DNA from: Hyphomicrobiales bacterium
GTDB taxonomy: Bacteria; Pseudomonadota; Alphaproteobacteria; Rhizobiales; Rhizobiaceae
Assembly: GCA_900473795.1 (NCBI GenBank)
Contig: UCMT01000067.1
Span: 1 to 64,000 of the forward strand
Reading direction: 5' to 3'
Length of the DNA: 64,000 bases
This document shows, piece after piece, positions 27,546 through 36,785 of the stretch; position 1 is the first letter of the stretch, and each line of letters starts with the position of its first letter. Below the pieces are notes generated by a model. The model did no database searches and was not told where the DNA came from. It saw only the letters and a program-made list of their open reading frames with translations. The position numbers were made by a program, and so were the translations under genes.

Positions 27546-28406
27546 TCACTGCCCTTGCCGATAGGCATTGGGTGTGACGCCTGTACCCAACTTAAAGGCG
27601 CGTGTCATATGGCTTTGGCTGCTGAAGCCGCAGGCTGACGCGATCTGAGCAATGGGGTCCGTGCCACGCAACATCGATTTGGCACGCTCGACACGTCGGT
27701 GGCTCACCCAGGCGTGCGGGGATACGCCATAGCTTGCCCGGAACATGCGCTGAAAATGAAACGCACTGAGCTGCCCGATCGCCGCCAGATCCTGCAGGCG
27801 AATTGCCTCATCGAGATGGGCCTCGATATACTCGAGACTCCGGCGCCGCACATGAGGAGCGAGCCCGCCGCTGATCGCTCGGGGACGCATCCCGCCATAA
27901 CGCGGATCGACGAAGAAATCGTTGATTGTCTGTGTCATGGCTTCTTCGGCCAGCAGATGACCGCCCATCAACATCGCTCTCGCCATCTGCTGAAGAGCGC
28001 GCGCCAGGGCGGGTGCATCTGCGAAGGTCACTTCGGGAAGCGCCATAAGCCGAGCATCGCGGTCAAACGTCTCTGCAAACATCCGACGCATCTGATCGTC
28101 GGGAACATACAGATGGACGAACTCGAAGGGGTCGGTGATTTCCCATTCGGACGAGTGCCCCTGTGGCATGATGCACAGAGCTCCGGGCCGGCCGCGCGCG
28201 GGGCTGCCATCCAGACGGCGCGTTCCGGCGCCGCCCTTGAGATAGAGACTGAAAGTATGTCCGTGCGGCCGCTCATAACTCATCCTGTCCCCTGCATTGC
28301 TCCAGAGGGCAGCTGATCGTCCGAACCCCAGATCGATGGACTGAGACATCCGAGCAGAGGGAGATGCGGACAAAAACCTGAAAACCGAGAGGTGGCTGTC
28401 TTTCAC
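27546..28406 (-). CDS. AraC-family transcriptional regulator
   Basis: A 286-residue regulator. The C-terminal double helix-turn-helix is clear (IRLQDLAAIGQLSAFHFQRM and PIAQIASACGFSSQSHMTRA). The N-terminal AraC-binding-like region includes the HTFSLYLKGG and FEFVHLYVPD segments. Neither the first ATG (28445) nor the ATG at 28349 has a ribosome site, whereas the GTG at 28406 follows GGGGAAG by five bases, so I take GTG as the start. It is divergent from an EamA transporter gene and is probably its regulator. Confidence 0.9.
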   Translation of the reverse strand: MKDSHLSVFRFLSASPSARMSQSIDLGFGRSAALWSNAGDRMSYERPHGHTFSLYLKGGAGTRRLDGSPARGRPGALCIMPQGHSSEWEITDPFEFVHLYVPDDQMRRMFAETFDRDARLMALPEVTFADAPALARALQQMARAMLMGGHLLAEEAMTQTINDFFVDPRYGGMRPRAISGGLAPHVRRRSLEYIEAHLDEAIRLQDLAAIGQLSAFHFQRMFRASYGVSPHAWVSHRRVERAKSMLRGTDPIAQIASACGFSSQSHMTRAFKLGTGVTPNAYRQGQ

Positions 28407-28560
28407 CAATTCTTCCCCACACCGACCGCGACTTGCTGCGAACATACCGTTGGACGACCCGCATGGCGATCAGGAAGTCCGCATAAATCCATTTCATAGC
28501 AAGAATCTGCAAAAGACCGGTGCGCAGGTCGCCTATCGTCGAGAAAACGAGGATCTCGCC

Positions 28561-29472
28561 ATGGCAAATGCTGCTCTTTTCATCTCGACCGTCCTCATAT
28601 GGGGGACGACTTGGATCGCCATTGCGATGCAGGTCGGTCCCGTACCGGTGTTGGTCTCGGTCTTTTACAGATTTGCGGTCGCAGCAGTGATCCTCGTCGC
28701 CATCCTGGCTGTCATGCGGCGGCTCAAGCTGCCTGCCTTGCGTGATCAACCTTTCATCCTTGCGCAAGCGCTCTGCCTGTTCAGCCTCAATTTCATCTGT
28801 TTCTACAACGCAGCCGCCTCTATCCCGTCCGGGCTGATCTCCGTGATCTTTTCCCTTGCGACGGTCTACAATGCCGTCAATGCGCGCCTCTTCTTCGGCG
28901 ACCGTATCACAGCTCGCACGCTTCTCGCCGCCGCATTTGGAGCGACGGGCCTTCTCCTCCTTTTCGGACAGGAAGTTGTCGTCGATTTCGATACAGGCAC
29001 ATTGAAAGGGATCGGGCTCGCAGCGCTTGGCACACTGTTCTTCTCGCTGGGCAACATGGCATCGCGTCGAAACAGCGCTGCGGGAATTTCGCCGCTGACC
29101 GCGAATGCCTGGGGCATGACCTATGGCGCGATTGTCCTCCTCTTGCTGGTTGCCGTGACTCAAACACCGATCCTGGCGCCGCCTGACATCACCTATCTCG
29201 CTGCCCTGCTCTATCTCGCAGCGGTTGGATCGGTCATCGGCTTCACCACCTACCTCATGCTAGTGTCCCGCATCGGCTCCTCGCGCGCCGCCTATGCGAC
29301 CGTTCTGTTTCCGATTGTCGCCCTGTCGCTTTCTACAATCTTCGAGGGCTACCACTGGACCGGCATTGGTCTAGTCGGCCTGGCGCTGACCCTTCTCGGG
29401 AACGTGGTCATCTTTGCGCGATCTCCAGCTCGTCGCTTGCCGCAAGCAGATGCGAAGCTGTCGGCCCTTTGA
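28561..29472 (+). CDS. EamA-family (DMT) transporter
   Basis: A 303-residue inner-membrane protein with about ten membrane segments arranged as two EamA repeats (residues 5-135 and 145-290). Typical segments are TVLIWGTTWIAIAMQVGPVP near the start, and VVIFARSPARRL at the end of the last segment. Such proteins export amino acids, metabolites or drugs; the substrate is unknown. The ATG at 28561 has GAGG before it. It is divergent from the AraC-family gene. Confidence 0.92.
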   Translation: MANAALFISTVLIWGTTWIAIAMQVGPVPVLVSVFYRFAVAAVILVAILAVMRRLKLPALRDQPFILAQALCLFSLNFICFYNAAASIPSGLISVIFSLATVYNAVNARLFFGDRITARTLLAAAFGATGLLLLFGQEVVVDFDTGTLKGIGLAALGTLFFSLGNMASRRNSAAGISPLTANAWGMTYGAIVLLLLVAVTQTPILAPPDITYLAALLYLAAVGSVIGFTTYLMLVSRIGSSRAAYATVLFPIVALSLSTIFEGYHWTGIGLVGLALTLLGNVVIFARSPARRLPQADAKLSAL

Positions 29473-29574
29473 TTCCGCACCCTGGATCTCGCGACGTGCG
29501 CTGGCTCGCTCGGGACGTCCGTTCGAACACACAATCGAGCTTCCCGGATTGTCCAATTTGCCCTCCCGACCCCT

Positions 29575-30087
29575 TTACTTGAATAGTTCAGCTATGTCCG
29601 CCATCGGCAGGAACAGTTTCAAGGGTTGATCGGGGAACGGCAAAAAACTCTCTCGCTCATAAAAGCGACGTGCATTCTCGTCCTTAGCGTCGACTATGAC
29701 GGCGAAGGAGGCTATCTCGCTGCTGACCGCCCGATAAAGTGCGTCGGCCAGAAGAAAACGACCATAGCCGTTTCCTTGATGACGCTGATCGACGGCCAAC
29801 CGCCCCAAGAGCGTCGCCGGAATGAGGGGATAGCGTGGAAGCTTGCGGACGGTCTGGGCGGGCCATTCGCCGACATTCACAGCCGTCGAGGACAGCGTGT
29901 AATAGCCAGCGATAGTGCCGTCCGGCAACACCAGCACAAATGGCGCCGCCATGTTCTTGCGGGCATCCTGCCCCGCTTGGGTGCGGAAATATCGATCGAG
30001 CGGCCCTACGCCACTCTCGAACGACGCTCGGTCGTGCTGCGGACCGAGCACCTCAACTCGCAAGGAATCTTCAGCACGCTCCGCCAC
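29575..30087 (-). CDS. GNAT acetyltransferase toxin (TacT-like)
   Basis: A 170-residue GNAT-fold acetyltransferase. The acetyl-CoA loop lies in LGRLAVDQRHQGNGYGRFLL, and the leading IAGYYTLSS and later FLPFPDQPLKLFLPM are typical of the TacT/AtaT class of toxins that acetylate aminoacyl-tRNA. It starts with GTG at 30087, three bases after the stop of a DUF1778 antitoxin gene. Gene order (antitoxin first) and families match a TacA-TacT type II toxin-antitoxin module. Key residues look intact, so it may be active. Confidence 0.9.
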   Translation of the reverse strand: MAERAEDSLRVEVLGPQHDRASFESGVGPLDRYFRTQAGQDARKNMAAPFVLVLPDGTIAGYYTLSSTAVNVGEWPAQTVRKLPRYPLIPATLLGRLAVDQRHQGNGYGRFLLADALYRAVSSEIASFAVIVDAKDENARRFYERESFLPFPDQPLKLFLPMADIAELFK

Positions 30088-30090
30088 CCG

Positions 30091-30393
30091 TCAGAGGCCC
30101 ATGGCCCGACGATACCGCTGTACCGTATCGCGCAAGCGGTCATTGACCGGTTGCGGGTTCATAAGGGCGTCCACGAATGCCTGGCTGTCGCGGAGGGATA
30201 GGTCCAGGCGCTGATGCTCCTCGATAGTCCGGCGAGCCGCTTCCTGCACGCTGGTCAGGACGAAATCCGTCAATGTCCGGCCCTGGAGCGCCGCCGCATG
30301 TTCTATAAGGTTCTTCTGGTCCGCTGTAACGCGCGTTTCCAAACGCTCACTACGGACTCGACCACGAGGGGTGTTCAAAACAGTTGTAGTCAT
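30091..30393 (-). CDS. DUF1778 ribbon-helix-helix antitoxin (TacA-like)
   Basis: A 100-residue antitoxin with an N-terminal ribbon-helix-helix DNA-binding motif (RLETRVTADQKNLIEHAAAL and GRTLTDFVLTSVQEAARRTI) and a C-terminal toxin-wrapping tail. A GAGGAG site precedes two consecutive ATGs (30396 and 30393); I take the second. It forms the first gene of the toxin-antitoxin operon and should repress its own promoter together with the toxin. Confidence 0.9.
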   Translation of the reverse strand: MTTTVLNTPRGRVRSERLETRVTADQKNLIEHAAALQGRTLTDFVLTSVQEAARRTIEEHQRLDLSLRDSQAFVDALMNPQPVNDRLRDTVQRYRRAMGL

Positions 30394-30666
30394 CATCAAT
30401 CTCCTCGCGACAATGTACGGCCAATGGCCGGCCATTTCAAGAGCATTCGCCGAGATCGCTACCGTCGCTTTTCTTCAGGGCTGTCGGCCCAGGCACCTGC
30501 ACATACGAATCCAAGGCGGTGGCAGACAGCCAAACATGATTACAGACTATAGACTGATGCAGTGACTAATATAATCATATTACAGTATGAATCTTTGCCG
30601 ATCCCTCGGCCCTGGAGGCAGCGGCCCTTCATGGGGGCGAAGCCGAGGAGCGCTGGTAAACGCAAA

Positions 30667-30692
30667 GGAGCGGCTGTTTTCGCAGCCGCTCC
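30667..30692 (-). terminator. Hairpin terminator after the ohr-peptide unit
   Basis: A 10-bp perfect stem, GGAGCGGCTG (30667-30676) with CAGCCGCTCC (30683-30692), and a 6-nt loop. Read leftwards it is followed by TTTGCG, so it fits a terminator for leftward transcripts ending after the small ORF at 30715. Confidence 0.6.
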
Positions 30693-30714
30693 CTTCTCCG
30701 GATCGGCGGCTTCC

Positions 30715-30840
30715 CTACCCTTGAAGGCCAACAGCTGCGGCGAGCGCGGCCACGGGCGATGGTTCCGGCGAGAACGCGTCATAAACACAAGGCGCTGCGA
30801 AGACGGCGAGCGTCAGCATGCCAACGATTAAGCGTTTCAT
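30715..30840 (-). CDS. Small exported or membrane peptide (41 aa)
   Basis: A 41-codon ORF beginning MKRLIVGMLTLAVFAAPCV, a basic start and hydrophobic core as in a signal peptide or small membrane anchor, then YDAFSPEPSPVAALAAAVGL. A GGAG site lies six bases before the ATG. It is 24 bp after ohr on the same strand, and a hairpin terminator follows 23 bp after its stop. The close packing supports a real co-transcribed gene. No family recognised. Confidence 0.5.
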   Translation of the reverse strand: MKRLIVGMLTLAVFAAPCVYDAFSPEPSPVAALAAAVGLQG

Positions 30841-30864
30841 CGAACACTCCATGGATTTCTAAGA

Positions 30865-31281
30865 CTAGGCGAGCGTCAGTTCGACAGCGATATTGCCCCT
30901 TGTTGCCTTCGAATAGGGGCAGGTCTGATGGGCGTCGGCGATCAGCGCACGAGCAAGTTCCGGATCGAGGCCCGGAAGGCTGACCTCCAGCCGTGCTTGC
31001 AGCAGATAGGCGCCGTCTGTCACGCCAAGGTCGACTTCCGCATCGACGGCCGTATCCGCTGGAAGTGAAATCTTGCGCTTGCCCGCGGCATGACCGAGAG
31101 CGCCGATGAAGCAGGCAGACCAGCCGGCCGCAAAGAGCTGCTCGGGATTGGTTCCGGGCTTGCCGCTGCCCGGCCGCGACAGGCGCAGGTCGAGCTGCGC
31201 ATCGTCGCTTCGCGCCGCGCCGTCGCGGCCGCCGGTGGTGTGGGTCTTGCCGGTATAGAGAACCTTCTCGATCGTTGTCAT
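30865..31281 (-). CDS. ohr: Organic hydroperoxide resistance protein (Ohr/OsmC family)
   Basis: A 138-residue thiol peroxidase that reduces organic hydroperoxides in the cytosol. The two redox cysteines are C57 (GWSACFIGAL) and C121 (HQTCPYSKAT), both in the Ohr-type positions, and the start TIEKVLYTGKTHTTGGRDG is typical. The frame is open upstream, but the ATG at 31281 follows AGGAGTGTTCC. The usual repressor OhrR is not adjacent, so control must come from elsewhere. Confidence 0.93.
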   Translation of the reverse strand: MTTIEKVLYTGKTHTTGGRDGAARSDDAQLDLRLSRPGSGKPGTNPEQLFAAGWSACFIGALGHAAGKRKISLPADTAVDAEVDLGVTDGAYLLQARLEVSLPGLDPELARALIADAHQTCPYSKATRGNIAVELTLA

Positions 31282-31443
31282 GGAACACTCCTTGTTCTGT
31301 CGCCGCAGCGATGTTTTGACAGGAGCGCTTTGACGCCTCGACGTATCAAGCATGTTTCCCAAACGGGAGGAAATGTAACAGAGCGTAGCGACTGCGCGCC
31401 GGGCTACCGTTTCATACAAATGCGTTGCAGCATCGGGCATGCT

Positions 31444-32763
31444 TCAAGGCAGCGATATTTCTGCGCCGAGCCCCCCGCCGGGGCGATTGTAGATCCGCAC
31501 TGCGCCGCCAACCGACACGGCAAGCTGTTGGGCGATAGCCAGTCCCAATCCTGTGCCCCCGGTGTCCCGGTTGCGCGACGTCTCAAGCCGGAAAAACGGC
31601 TGCATGGCAGCTTCCAGCTTGTCTTCCGGAATACCAGGCCCACGATCCAGGACCGCAATCACTATGCCTCCCTCGCCTTTCCGCTCGACGCTGATCTCGG
31701 CTGCGCCCGCAAACTTGAGGGCGTTGTCGACGAAGTTGGTCAGGATACGCCTCAGTGCATGCGGTTTGGTCACGGCCGTGCCCTGGACGATGCCTGCAAC
31801 CGTGACGGCTTTGCCGGTGTCCTGGTAATCGTAGGCAATACTGTCGATGAAGGATGCGAGATCGATACGAGATGTCTTTTCGCCATTGCCGTGAGAACTG
31901 CGGGCGTAGGCGATACCATCCTGCACAAGCCGCTCGATCTCACGCAGATCGCTGACCAACTTGTCCTTTTCGGGCGTATTTTCCGCCATTTCGGCGCGCA
32001 GCCGCATGCGCGTGATCGGCGTCTGCAGGTCATGCGAGATCGCCGCAAGAATCTGCACGCGTTCTTCCAGGTATTGGGCGATACGGTCACGCATGGCGTT
32101 GAAGGCGCGCGCCGCATTGGCGACTTCCCTCGGCCCGCTTTCGCTCATTGGAGAGACCTTCTTGTTGGGATCGAGCGCATCGGCGGCTGCCGCGAGAGTG
32201 CCAAGCGGGCGAACTGCCTGGTGCACCGCAAACCATGTGCAGAGGATCAGCAGCACCATCTGTGCGGCAAAGACATATGGCAGCCACTCGGCCAACGGCA
32301 TCACACCGCGCGGCGTCACGTCAATGGTGAGCGGGGAACCGTCTGAAAGCGTCAGATGGCCTTGCAGCCGCTTGCCGCCACCTGGAATGGCATCGACACG
32401 GAGCGGAAACTTGTTGCCTGCCGCCTCCTCGATCCGTTCCGCAATTTCCGCCCCGCGGCCCGACAGATCCGGTACACCGGCAAGTCCCGGCCCAAGAACA
32501 AGGCGATAGCTGCCACGGCTCAGGCGGTCCAGCCATTCGGCCCGCTCGTTGGCGGGAAGCCGGTCGATAACGGCGATCGACGTTGCCAGATCGCTTTCCA
32601 GCGTCCCGAGCATGACCGCCTTGGCCGACATGTAGCGTTCGGCAAAAAGAATGCTGAAGGACAGGCCATAAGCGACCGCCAATCCGGCAAACAGGATCAG
32701 GAAGAGCCGGGAACGCAGTGTGCCTGGCCACCAGCCGGAACGGGACTTGCCGCCCTCACTCAT
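31444..32763 (-). CDS. Two-component sensor histidine kinase
   Basis: A 439-residue inner-membrane kinase. A membrane segment at about residues 15-37 and a second at about 165-185 flank a periplasmic sensor of some 125 residues. A HAMP linker follows. The phosphoacceptor is in the helix AAISHDLQTPITRMRLRAEM, then ILTNFVDNALKFAG (N-box), VLDRGPGIP (G1), QPFFRLETSRN and GGTGLGLAIAQQLA (G2). Its ATG overlaps the response regulator stop by four bases (ATGA). The pair belongs to the EnvZ/OmpR-like group; the signal is unknown. Confidence 0.93.
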   Translation of the reverse strand: MSEGGKSRSGWWPGTLRSRLFLILFAGLAVAYGLSFSILFAERYMSAKAVMLGTLESDLATSIAVIDRLPANERAEWLDRLSRGSYRLVLGPGLAGVPDLSGRGAEIAERIEEAAGNKFPLRVDAIPGGGKRLQGHLTLSDGSPLTIDVTPRGVMPLAEWLPYVFAAQMVLLILCTWFAVHQAVRPLGTLAAAADALDPNKKVSPMSESGPREVANAARAFNAMRDRIAQYLEERVQILAAISHDLQTPITRMRLRAEMAENTPEKDKLVSDLREIERLVQDGIAYARSSHGNGEKTSRIDLASFIDSIAYDYQDTGKAVTVAGIVQGTAVTKPHALRRILTNFVDNALKFAGAAEISVERKGEGGIVIAVLDRGPGIPEDKLEAAMQPFFRLETSRNRDTGGTGLGLAIAQQLAVSVGGAVRIYNRPGGGLGAEISLP

Positions 32764-33500
32764 GTCTTGGGCACCGAAATCTCGACCGGCACGGAGAACA
32801 CATAGCCTTCAGCCCGCACCGTCTTAATGTAGGTTGGCTCGCGTGCATCGTCGCCGAGCCGCTGGCGCAGACGGCTCACCAAAAGGTCGATCGAACGGTC
32901 GAACAGCTCGGCATCGCGGCCCTGCGTGAGGTTCAGGATCTGGTCGCGGTTGAGCACGCGTTGGGGATGATCGATGAAGACCCGCAGCAGCCGGTATTCG
33001 GCACCACTTAGCGCGATCTCCGTGCCGTCCCTGTCAAGAAGATGCCGGCCAACGGTGTCCAGCCGCCAGTCACCGAAAGTCAGCAGCTGTCCTGCCTCGC
33101 TGATCTGAAGGTTGGGCGGCAACATTCGCGTGCGCCGCAGCACCGCCTTGATGCGGGCAAGGAGCTCGCGCGCCGCGAAAGGCTTTGGAAGATAGTCGTC
33201 GGCCCCCATTTCGAGCCCGATGATCCGGTCCATCTCGTCGTCGCGTGCGGTCAGCATGATGACCGGCGTCGCTTTGTGCTTGCCGGCGCGAAGCTCGCGG
33301 CAAAGGACCAGCCCGTCATCGCCCGGCATCATCACGTCGAGCACGATCAGGTCGACCGTGTTGGCTTCGAGGAAATTGCGCATCTGGCGGCCATCGGCGG
33401 CAACCGTCGTGCGAAGACCGTTCTTCTTCAGATAGCTCGACACCAGTTCGCGAATTTCACGGTCGTCATCGACGATCAGGATGTGGTCGACATGCTCCAT
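32760..33500 (-). CDS. OmpR-family response regulator
   Basis: A 246-residue regulator with a receiver domain (IVDDDREIRELV, phosphoacceptor D54 in LIVLDVMMPG, and switch lysine in DDYLPKPF) and a C-terminal winged helix (residues about 140-240, LLRVFIDHPQRVLNRDQILN and RSIDLLVSRLRQRLGDD). It is the first gene of a coupled pair with the histidine kinase. The neighbouring hydrolase and dipZ genes, whose shared promoter region contains 10-bp-spaced direct repeats, are candidate targets. Confidence 0.94.
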   Translation of the reverse strand: MEHVDHILIVDDDREIRELVSSYLKKNGLRTTVAADGRQMRNFLEANTVDLIVLDVMMPGDDGLVLCRELRAGKHKATPVIMLTARDDEMDRIIGLEMGADDYLPKPFAARELLARIKAVLRRTRMLPPNLQISEAGQLLTFGDWRLDTVGRHLLDRDGTEIALSGAEYRLLRVFIDHPQRVLNRDQILNLTQGRDAELFDRSIDLLVSRLRQRLGDDAREPTYIKTVRAEGYVFSVPVEISVPKT

Positions 33501-33604
33501 CTTTTCTCTTTCAAACCCTACAGTCAGCGGCGGAACTCCATCTGTTATTAGTTTCGTGTCAGTTGCAGCGAGTAAAGCGGTTTCTCGCGGCGACTGGACG
33601 TCCG

Positions 33605-34648
33605 TCAGAACGTCGCAACATCCAGAATGGCTTGTGCAAACGCCTGCGGCGCCTCCTGCGGCAGATTGTGCCCGATGCAGCCCGTCACGTTTCGGTGTTC
33701 ATATTTTCCCGAGAACTTCTTCGCGTAGGAGGATGGCTGCGGATGCGGCGCGCCATTGGCGTCGCCTTCCATCGTGATCGTCGGGATTGCGATCACCGGT
33801 CCCACCGCCAGATGCTTCTCATAGGCATCGTATTTCGCCTCGCCTTCGACGAGACCGAGCCGCCAGCGATAATTATGGATGGTGATATCGACATGGTCGG
33901 GATTGTCGAACGCGTCTGCTGAGCGGTCGAAGGTTTCATCGTCGAACGTCCATGTCGGCGATGCCGTCTGCCAGATCAGCTTTGCAAAATCACGAGTGTT
34001 GGCAGCATAGCCAAGCCGGCCGCGCTCGGTGGCGAAGTAGAACTGGTACCACCAGGACAGCTCGGCCTTCGGCGACAACGGCTTCTTGTTGAGTTCCTGG
34101 CTGCCGATCAGATAGCCGCTAACGGAAACCATCGCCTCGCAGCGTTCGGGCCAGAGAGCAGCCATGATGTTAACTGTCCGGGCGCCCCAATCGTATCCGC
34201 CGAGTATTGCCTTTTCGACGCCGAGCGCATCCATGAGGGCGATCATGTCAGCTGCCAGCGCAGCCTGCTGGCCGTTGCGCGGCGTCTCCTGCGCAAGGAA
34301 GCGGGTCGTACCATAGCCGCGTAGGTAGGGAATGATGACGCGGTAGCCTGCGTCGGCCAAGACGGGCGCAACATCTACATAGCTGTAGATGTCGTAAGGC
34401 CAGCCATGCACCAGCAAGACGACCCGCCCATCCTTCGGCCCGGCTTCGGCGTATCCAATATCGAGTACACCCGCCTTGACCTGCTTTAGCGCTTCGAACG
34501 ATGTGTGCTGTCCTGCCTTAGCTGCTGATAAGGATACAGAGGACGACTGGGCCCTTGCGATCGCGGTCATGCCGAATTCGGCGGCTGCAACGGTCATGGC
34601 GGCAACACCAAAGAAGCGGCGGCGCTGGCGGTTGAATTCAGGGGACAT
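33605..34648 (-). CDS. Tat-exported alpha/beta hydrolase (epoxide-hydrolase/dehalogenase-like)
   Basis: A 347-residue hydrolase. The first 35 residues form a twin-arginine signal (RQRRRFFGVAAMTVAAAEFG). The oxyanion segment VLLVHGWPYDIYSYVDVAP and the nucleophile elbow GGYDWGART, with aspartate instead of serine, put it in the epoxide hydrolase / haloalkane dehalogenase group. The catalytic histidine is probably in the C-terminal TGCIGHNLPQEAP. I chose the ATG at 34648 (GGTGGAGAG before it) over a 16-codon longer frame. It is divergent from dipZ. The physiological substrate is unknown. Confidence 0.9.
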   Translation of the reverse strand: MSPEFNRQRRRFFGVAAMTVAAAEFGMTAIARAQSSSVSLSAAKAGQHTSFEALKQVKAGVLDIGYAEAGPKDGRVVLLVHGWPYDIYSYVDVAPVLADAGYRVIIPYLRGYGTTRFLAQETPRNGQQAALAADMIALMDALGVEKAILGGYDWGARTVNIMAALWPERCEAMVSVSGYLIGSQELNKKPLSPKAELSWWYQFYFATERGRLGYAANTRDFAKLIWQTASPTWTFDDETFDRSADAFDNPDHVDITIHNYRWRLGLVEGEAKYDAYEKHLAVGPVIAIPTITMEGDANGAPHPQPSSYAKKFSGKYEHRNVTGCIGHNLPQEAPQAFAQAILDVATF

Positions 34649-34978
34649 CGTTCTCTCCACCTCGATTGATCGTGACCTGAGGAAAGCCCACCGCATGTAT
34701 CCCCCGTGTGTTTCGCCAAGCCCGCAATTGAATGCCTATGTAACATCCGGGCGCCTTGATACGTTCTGATACAATTGGAGCCCTGCCTTGCCGGTCTGTG
34801 ATGGCGCCTCGGTGATTTGTGTCGCTCTGTAGCAGACCCGGCCAACCCCTACACTTCGGTACACTTCACCTGAAACCCGGACACATCCGGGATACGTCGC
34901 GCCGACCAGATTGGTCCCGTTGCTGGCCGCGCCACATCGCCGTCCAGAGCTTGGCCAACCGGTTTCAAGGAAACGACG
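34649..34978. promoter_or_regulatory. Divergent promoter region with 10-bp-spaced direct repeats
   Basis: Between the hydrolase and dipZ starts, TACACTTC occurs at 34850-34857 and 34860-34867, and TGATAC occurs at 34757-34762 and 34767-34772, each pair in exact 10-bp phase. ACATCCGGG also occurs twice (34743-34751 and 34883-34891). Tandem repeats one helical turn apart are what OmpR-type regulators bind, and such a regulator is encoded at 32760. No gene lies in the region. Confidence 0.5.
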
Positions 34979-36754
34979 ATGACACTTCTTATCATTGCCT
35001 ATCTCGGAGGGGCGCTGACCATCCTCAGCCCGTGCATCCTTCCCATCCTTCCCTTCGTCTTTGCCCGCGCGGGGCAGCCCTTCATCCGAAGCACGCTACC
35101 CATGCTGATCGGTATGGCCGTCACGTTCGCGCTGGTCGCGACGCTTGCAGCAGTCGGCGGTAGCTGGGCGATCAACGCCAATGAATACGGCCGCCACGCC
35201 GCAATCCTGCTGCTTGCCGTCTTCGGTGTCAGCCTTCTTTCGCCACGCATTGCGAGCGTCATTACACAGCCGATCGTCGACTTCGGCAACAAGTTATTGA
35301 ATGCGTCGGGCAAACCCGGCACTGTACCGACTGCCGCAAGTTCTTTCATCCTTGGCGTTGCGACCGGGCTGCTTTGGGCACCCTGTGCCGGGCCGATCCT
35401 TGGCCTCCTGCTGACGGGCGCGGCATTGCAAGGTGCCAATCTTCAGACGACCTTCCTGCTCATCGCTTATGCTGCCGGCGCAGCAACTTCGCTTGCCATT
35501 GCCCTTCTTGTGGGAGCCAAGATCTTTGCCGGCATGAAGCGATCACTCGGCATCAGCGAACGGGTTCGCCAGATGCTCGGAGCAGCTGTTTTGGCCGGCG
35601 TTGCCGTCATTGCGCTTGGTCTCGATACCGGGCTGCTGGCGCGGCTTTCCTACACCAGCACCGCATCCCTCGAACAGGCAGTGCTTGACCGGCTGCATGA
35701 GAGGCCTGCAGCCGAACTATTGTCCGAGGTTGCCAGCAATGGCGCGATGGCTACCGCGGTCGATACAAACCGACCCTTCCGTAGCAATCTCTCCGTGGAA
35801 CGTCTCGCGCCGTCAGTGGATGGCGCCGTCGAATGGCTGAACTCGCCGTCGCTCACAACGGAACAGCTGCGCGGCAAGGTCGTCCTCGTCGATTTCTGGA
35901 CCTACTCCTGCATCAACTGCATACGCGCCGTGCCGTACGTCCGCGCCTGGGCCGAGAAATACAAGGACCAGGGCCTCGTGGTGATCGGCGTGCATGCCCC
36001 GGAATTCGCGTTCGAGAAGAAGATCGACAATGTCAAAACGGCGGTCGCGGATTTCAAGATCGGCTACCCGGTCGCCATCGACAACGACTACAAGATCTGG
36101 CGCGCGTTCGAGAACAGCTACTGGCCGGCGCACTACCTGATCGATGCCCATGGGCAGATCCGCTACCATCATTTCGGCGAAGGCAACTATCGCCAGACAG
36201 AGCAGGCGATCCAGGACCTGTTGCGCGAAGCCGGCAGCGAGACGGCCTCGACTGCGCCAGTGAGGCCGGACGCCAAAGGTGCCGAGGCAAGCCCAGACCT
36301 CAAGAACATCCGTTCCGGCGAAACCTATCTCGGCTACAAACGCGCCGCCAGCTTCGTCTCTCCTCAAAACCTGCATGCCGACGCCGCCAACGCGTATTCC
36401 ATCGACGAACCGGACCTCAATGAATGGGGCCTCTCCGGGATCTGGTCGGTCGGCGCCGAACAGGCAGTGCTGGACCAGCCCGATGGCAGCATCGTCTACC
36501 GCTTTAGCGCCCGCGATCTGCATCTGGTCCTTGGACTCGGCGCCGCCGGCAAGGCTGTCCGCTTCCAGGTGACGATCGACGGCAAGGCTCCCGGGCCAAA
36601 CCACGGCGCAGATACCGACGCTGATGGATACGGCACGGTGACCTCGACAAAACTCTACCAGCTCGTCCGCCAGTCCGGCGACGTGGAGGAACGCAAGTTC
36701 GAAATCCGTTTCCTCGATCCCGGCGTCGAGGCCTACGCCTTCACCTTCGGCTGA
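34979..36754 (+). CDS. dipZ: DipZ-type cytochrome c biogenesis/thiol-redox protein
   Basis: A 591-residue inner-membrane protein with three parts. Residues 1-225 are a CcdA-like six-helix electron conduit (PCILPILPFVFARAGQPFI near the start and ATGLLWAPCAGPILGLLLTG near residue 125), each carrying one of the paired cysteines. Residues about 285-425 are a periplasmic TlpA/redoxin-like domain with CxxC at C311 and C314 (YSCINCIRAV). Residues 440-591 form the C-terminal galactose-binding-like domain typical of DipZ. It passes reducing power from cytosolic thioredoxin to periplasmic targets. It is divergent from one exported hydrolase and followed by another. Confidence 0.93.
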   Translation: MTLLIIAYLGGALTILSPCILPILPFVFARAGQPFIRSTLPMLIGMAVTFALVATLAAVGGSWAINANEYGRHAAILLLAVFGVSLLSPRIASVITQPIVDFGNKLLNASGKPGTVPTAASSFILGVATGLLWAPCAGPILGLLLTGAALQGANLQTTFLLIAYAAGAATSLAIALLVGAKIFAGMKRSLGISERVRQMLGAAVLAGVAVIALGLDTGLLARLSYTSTASLEQAVLDRLHERPAAELLSEVASNGAMATAVDTNRPFRSNLSVERLAPSVDGAVEWLNSPSLTTEQLRGKVVLVDFWTYSCINCIRAVPYVRAWAEKYKDQGLVVIGVHAPEFAFEKKIDNVKTAVADFKIGYPVAIDNDYKIWRAFENSYWPAHYLIDAHGQIRYHHFGEGNYRQTEQAIQDLLREAGSETASTAPVRPDAKGAEASPDLKNIRSGETYLGYKRAASFVSPQNLHADAANAYSIDEPDLNEWGLSGIWSVGAEQAVLDQPDGSIVYRFSARDLHLVLGLGAAGKAVRFQVTIDGKAPGPNHGADTDADGYGTVTSTKLYQLVRQSGDVEERKFEIRFLDPGVEAYAFTFG

Positions 36755-36785
36755 AAACCACCCACAAACGACAGGAGTGAAACTC

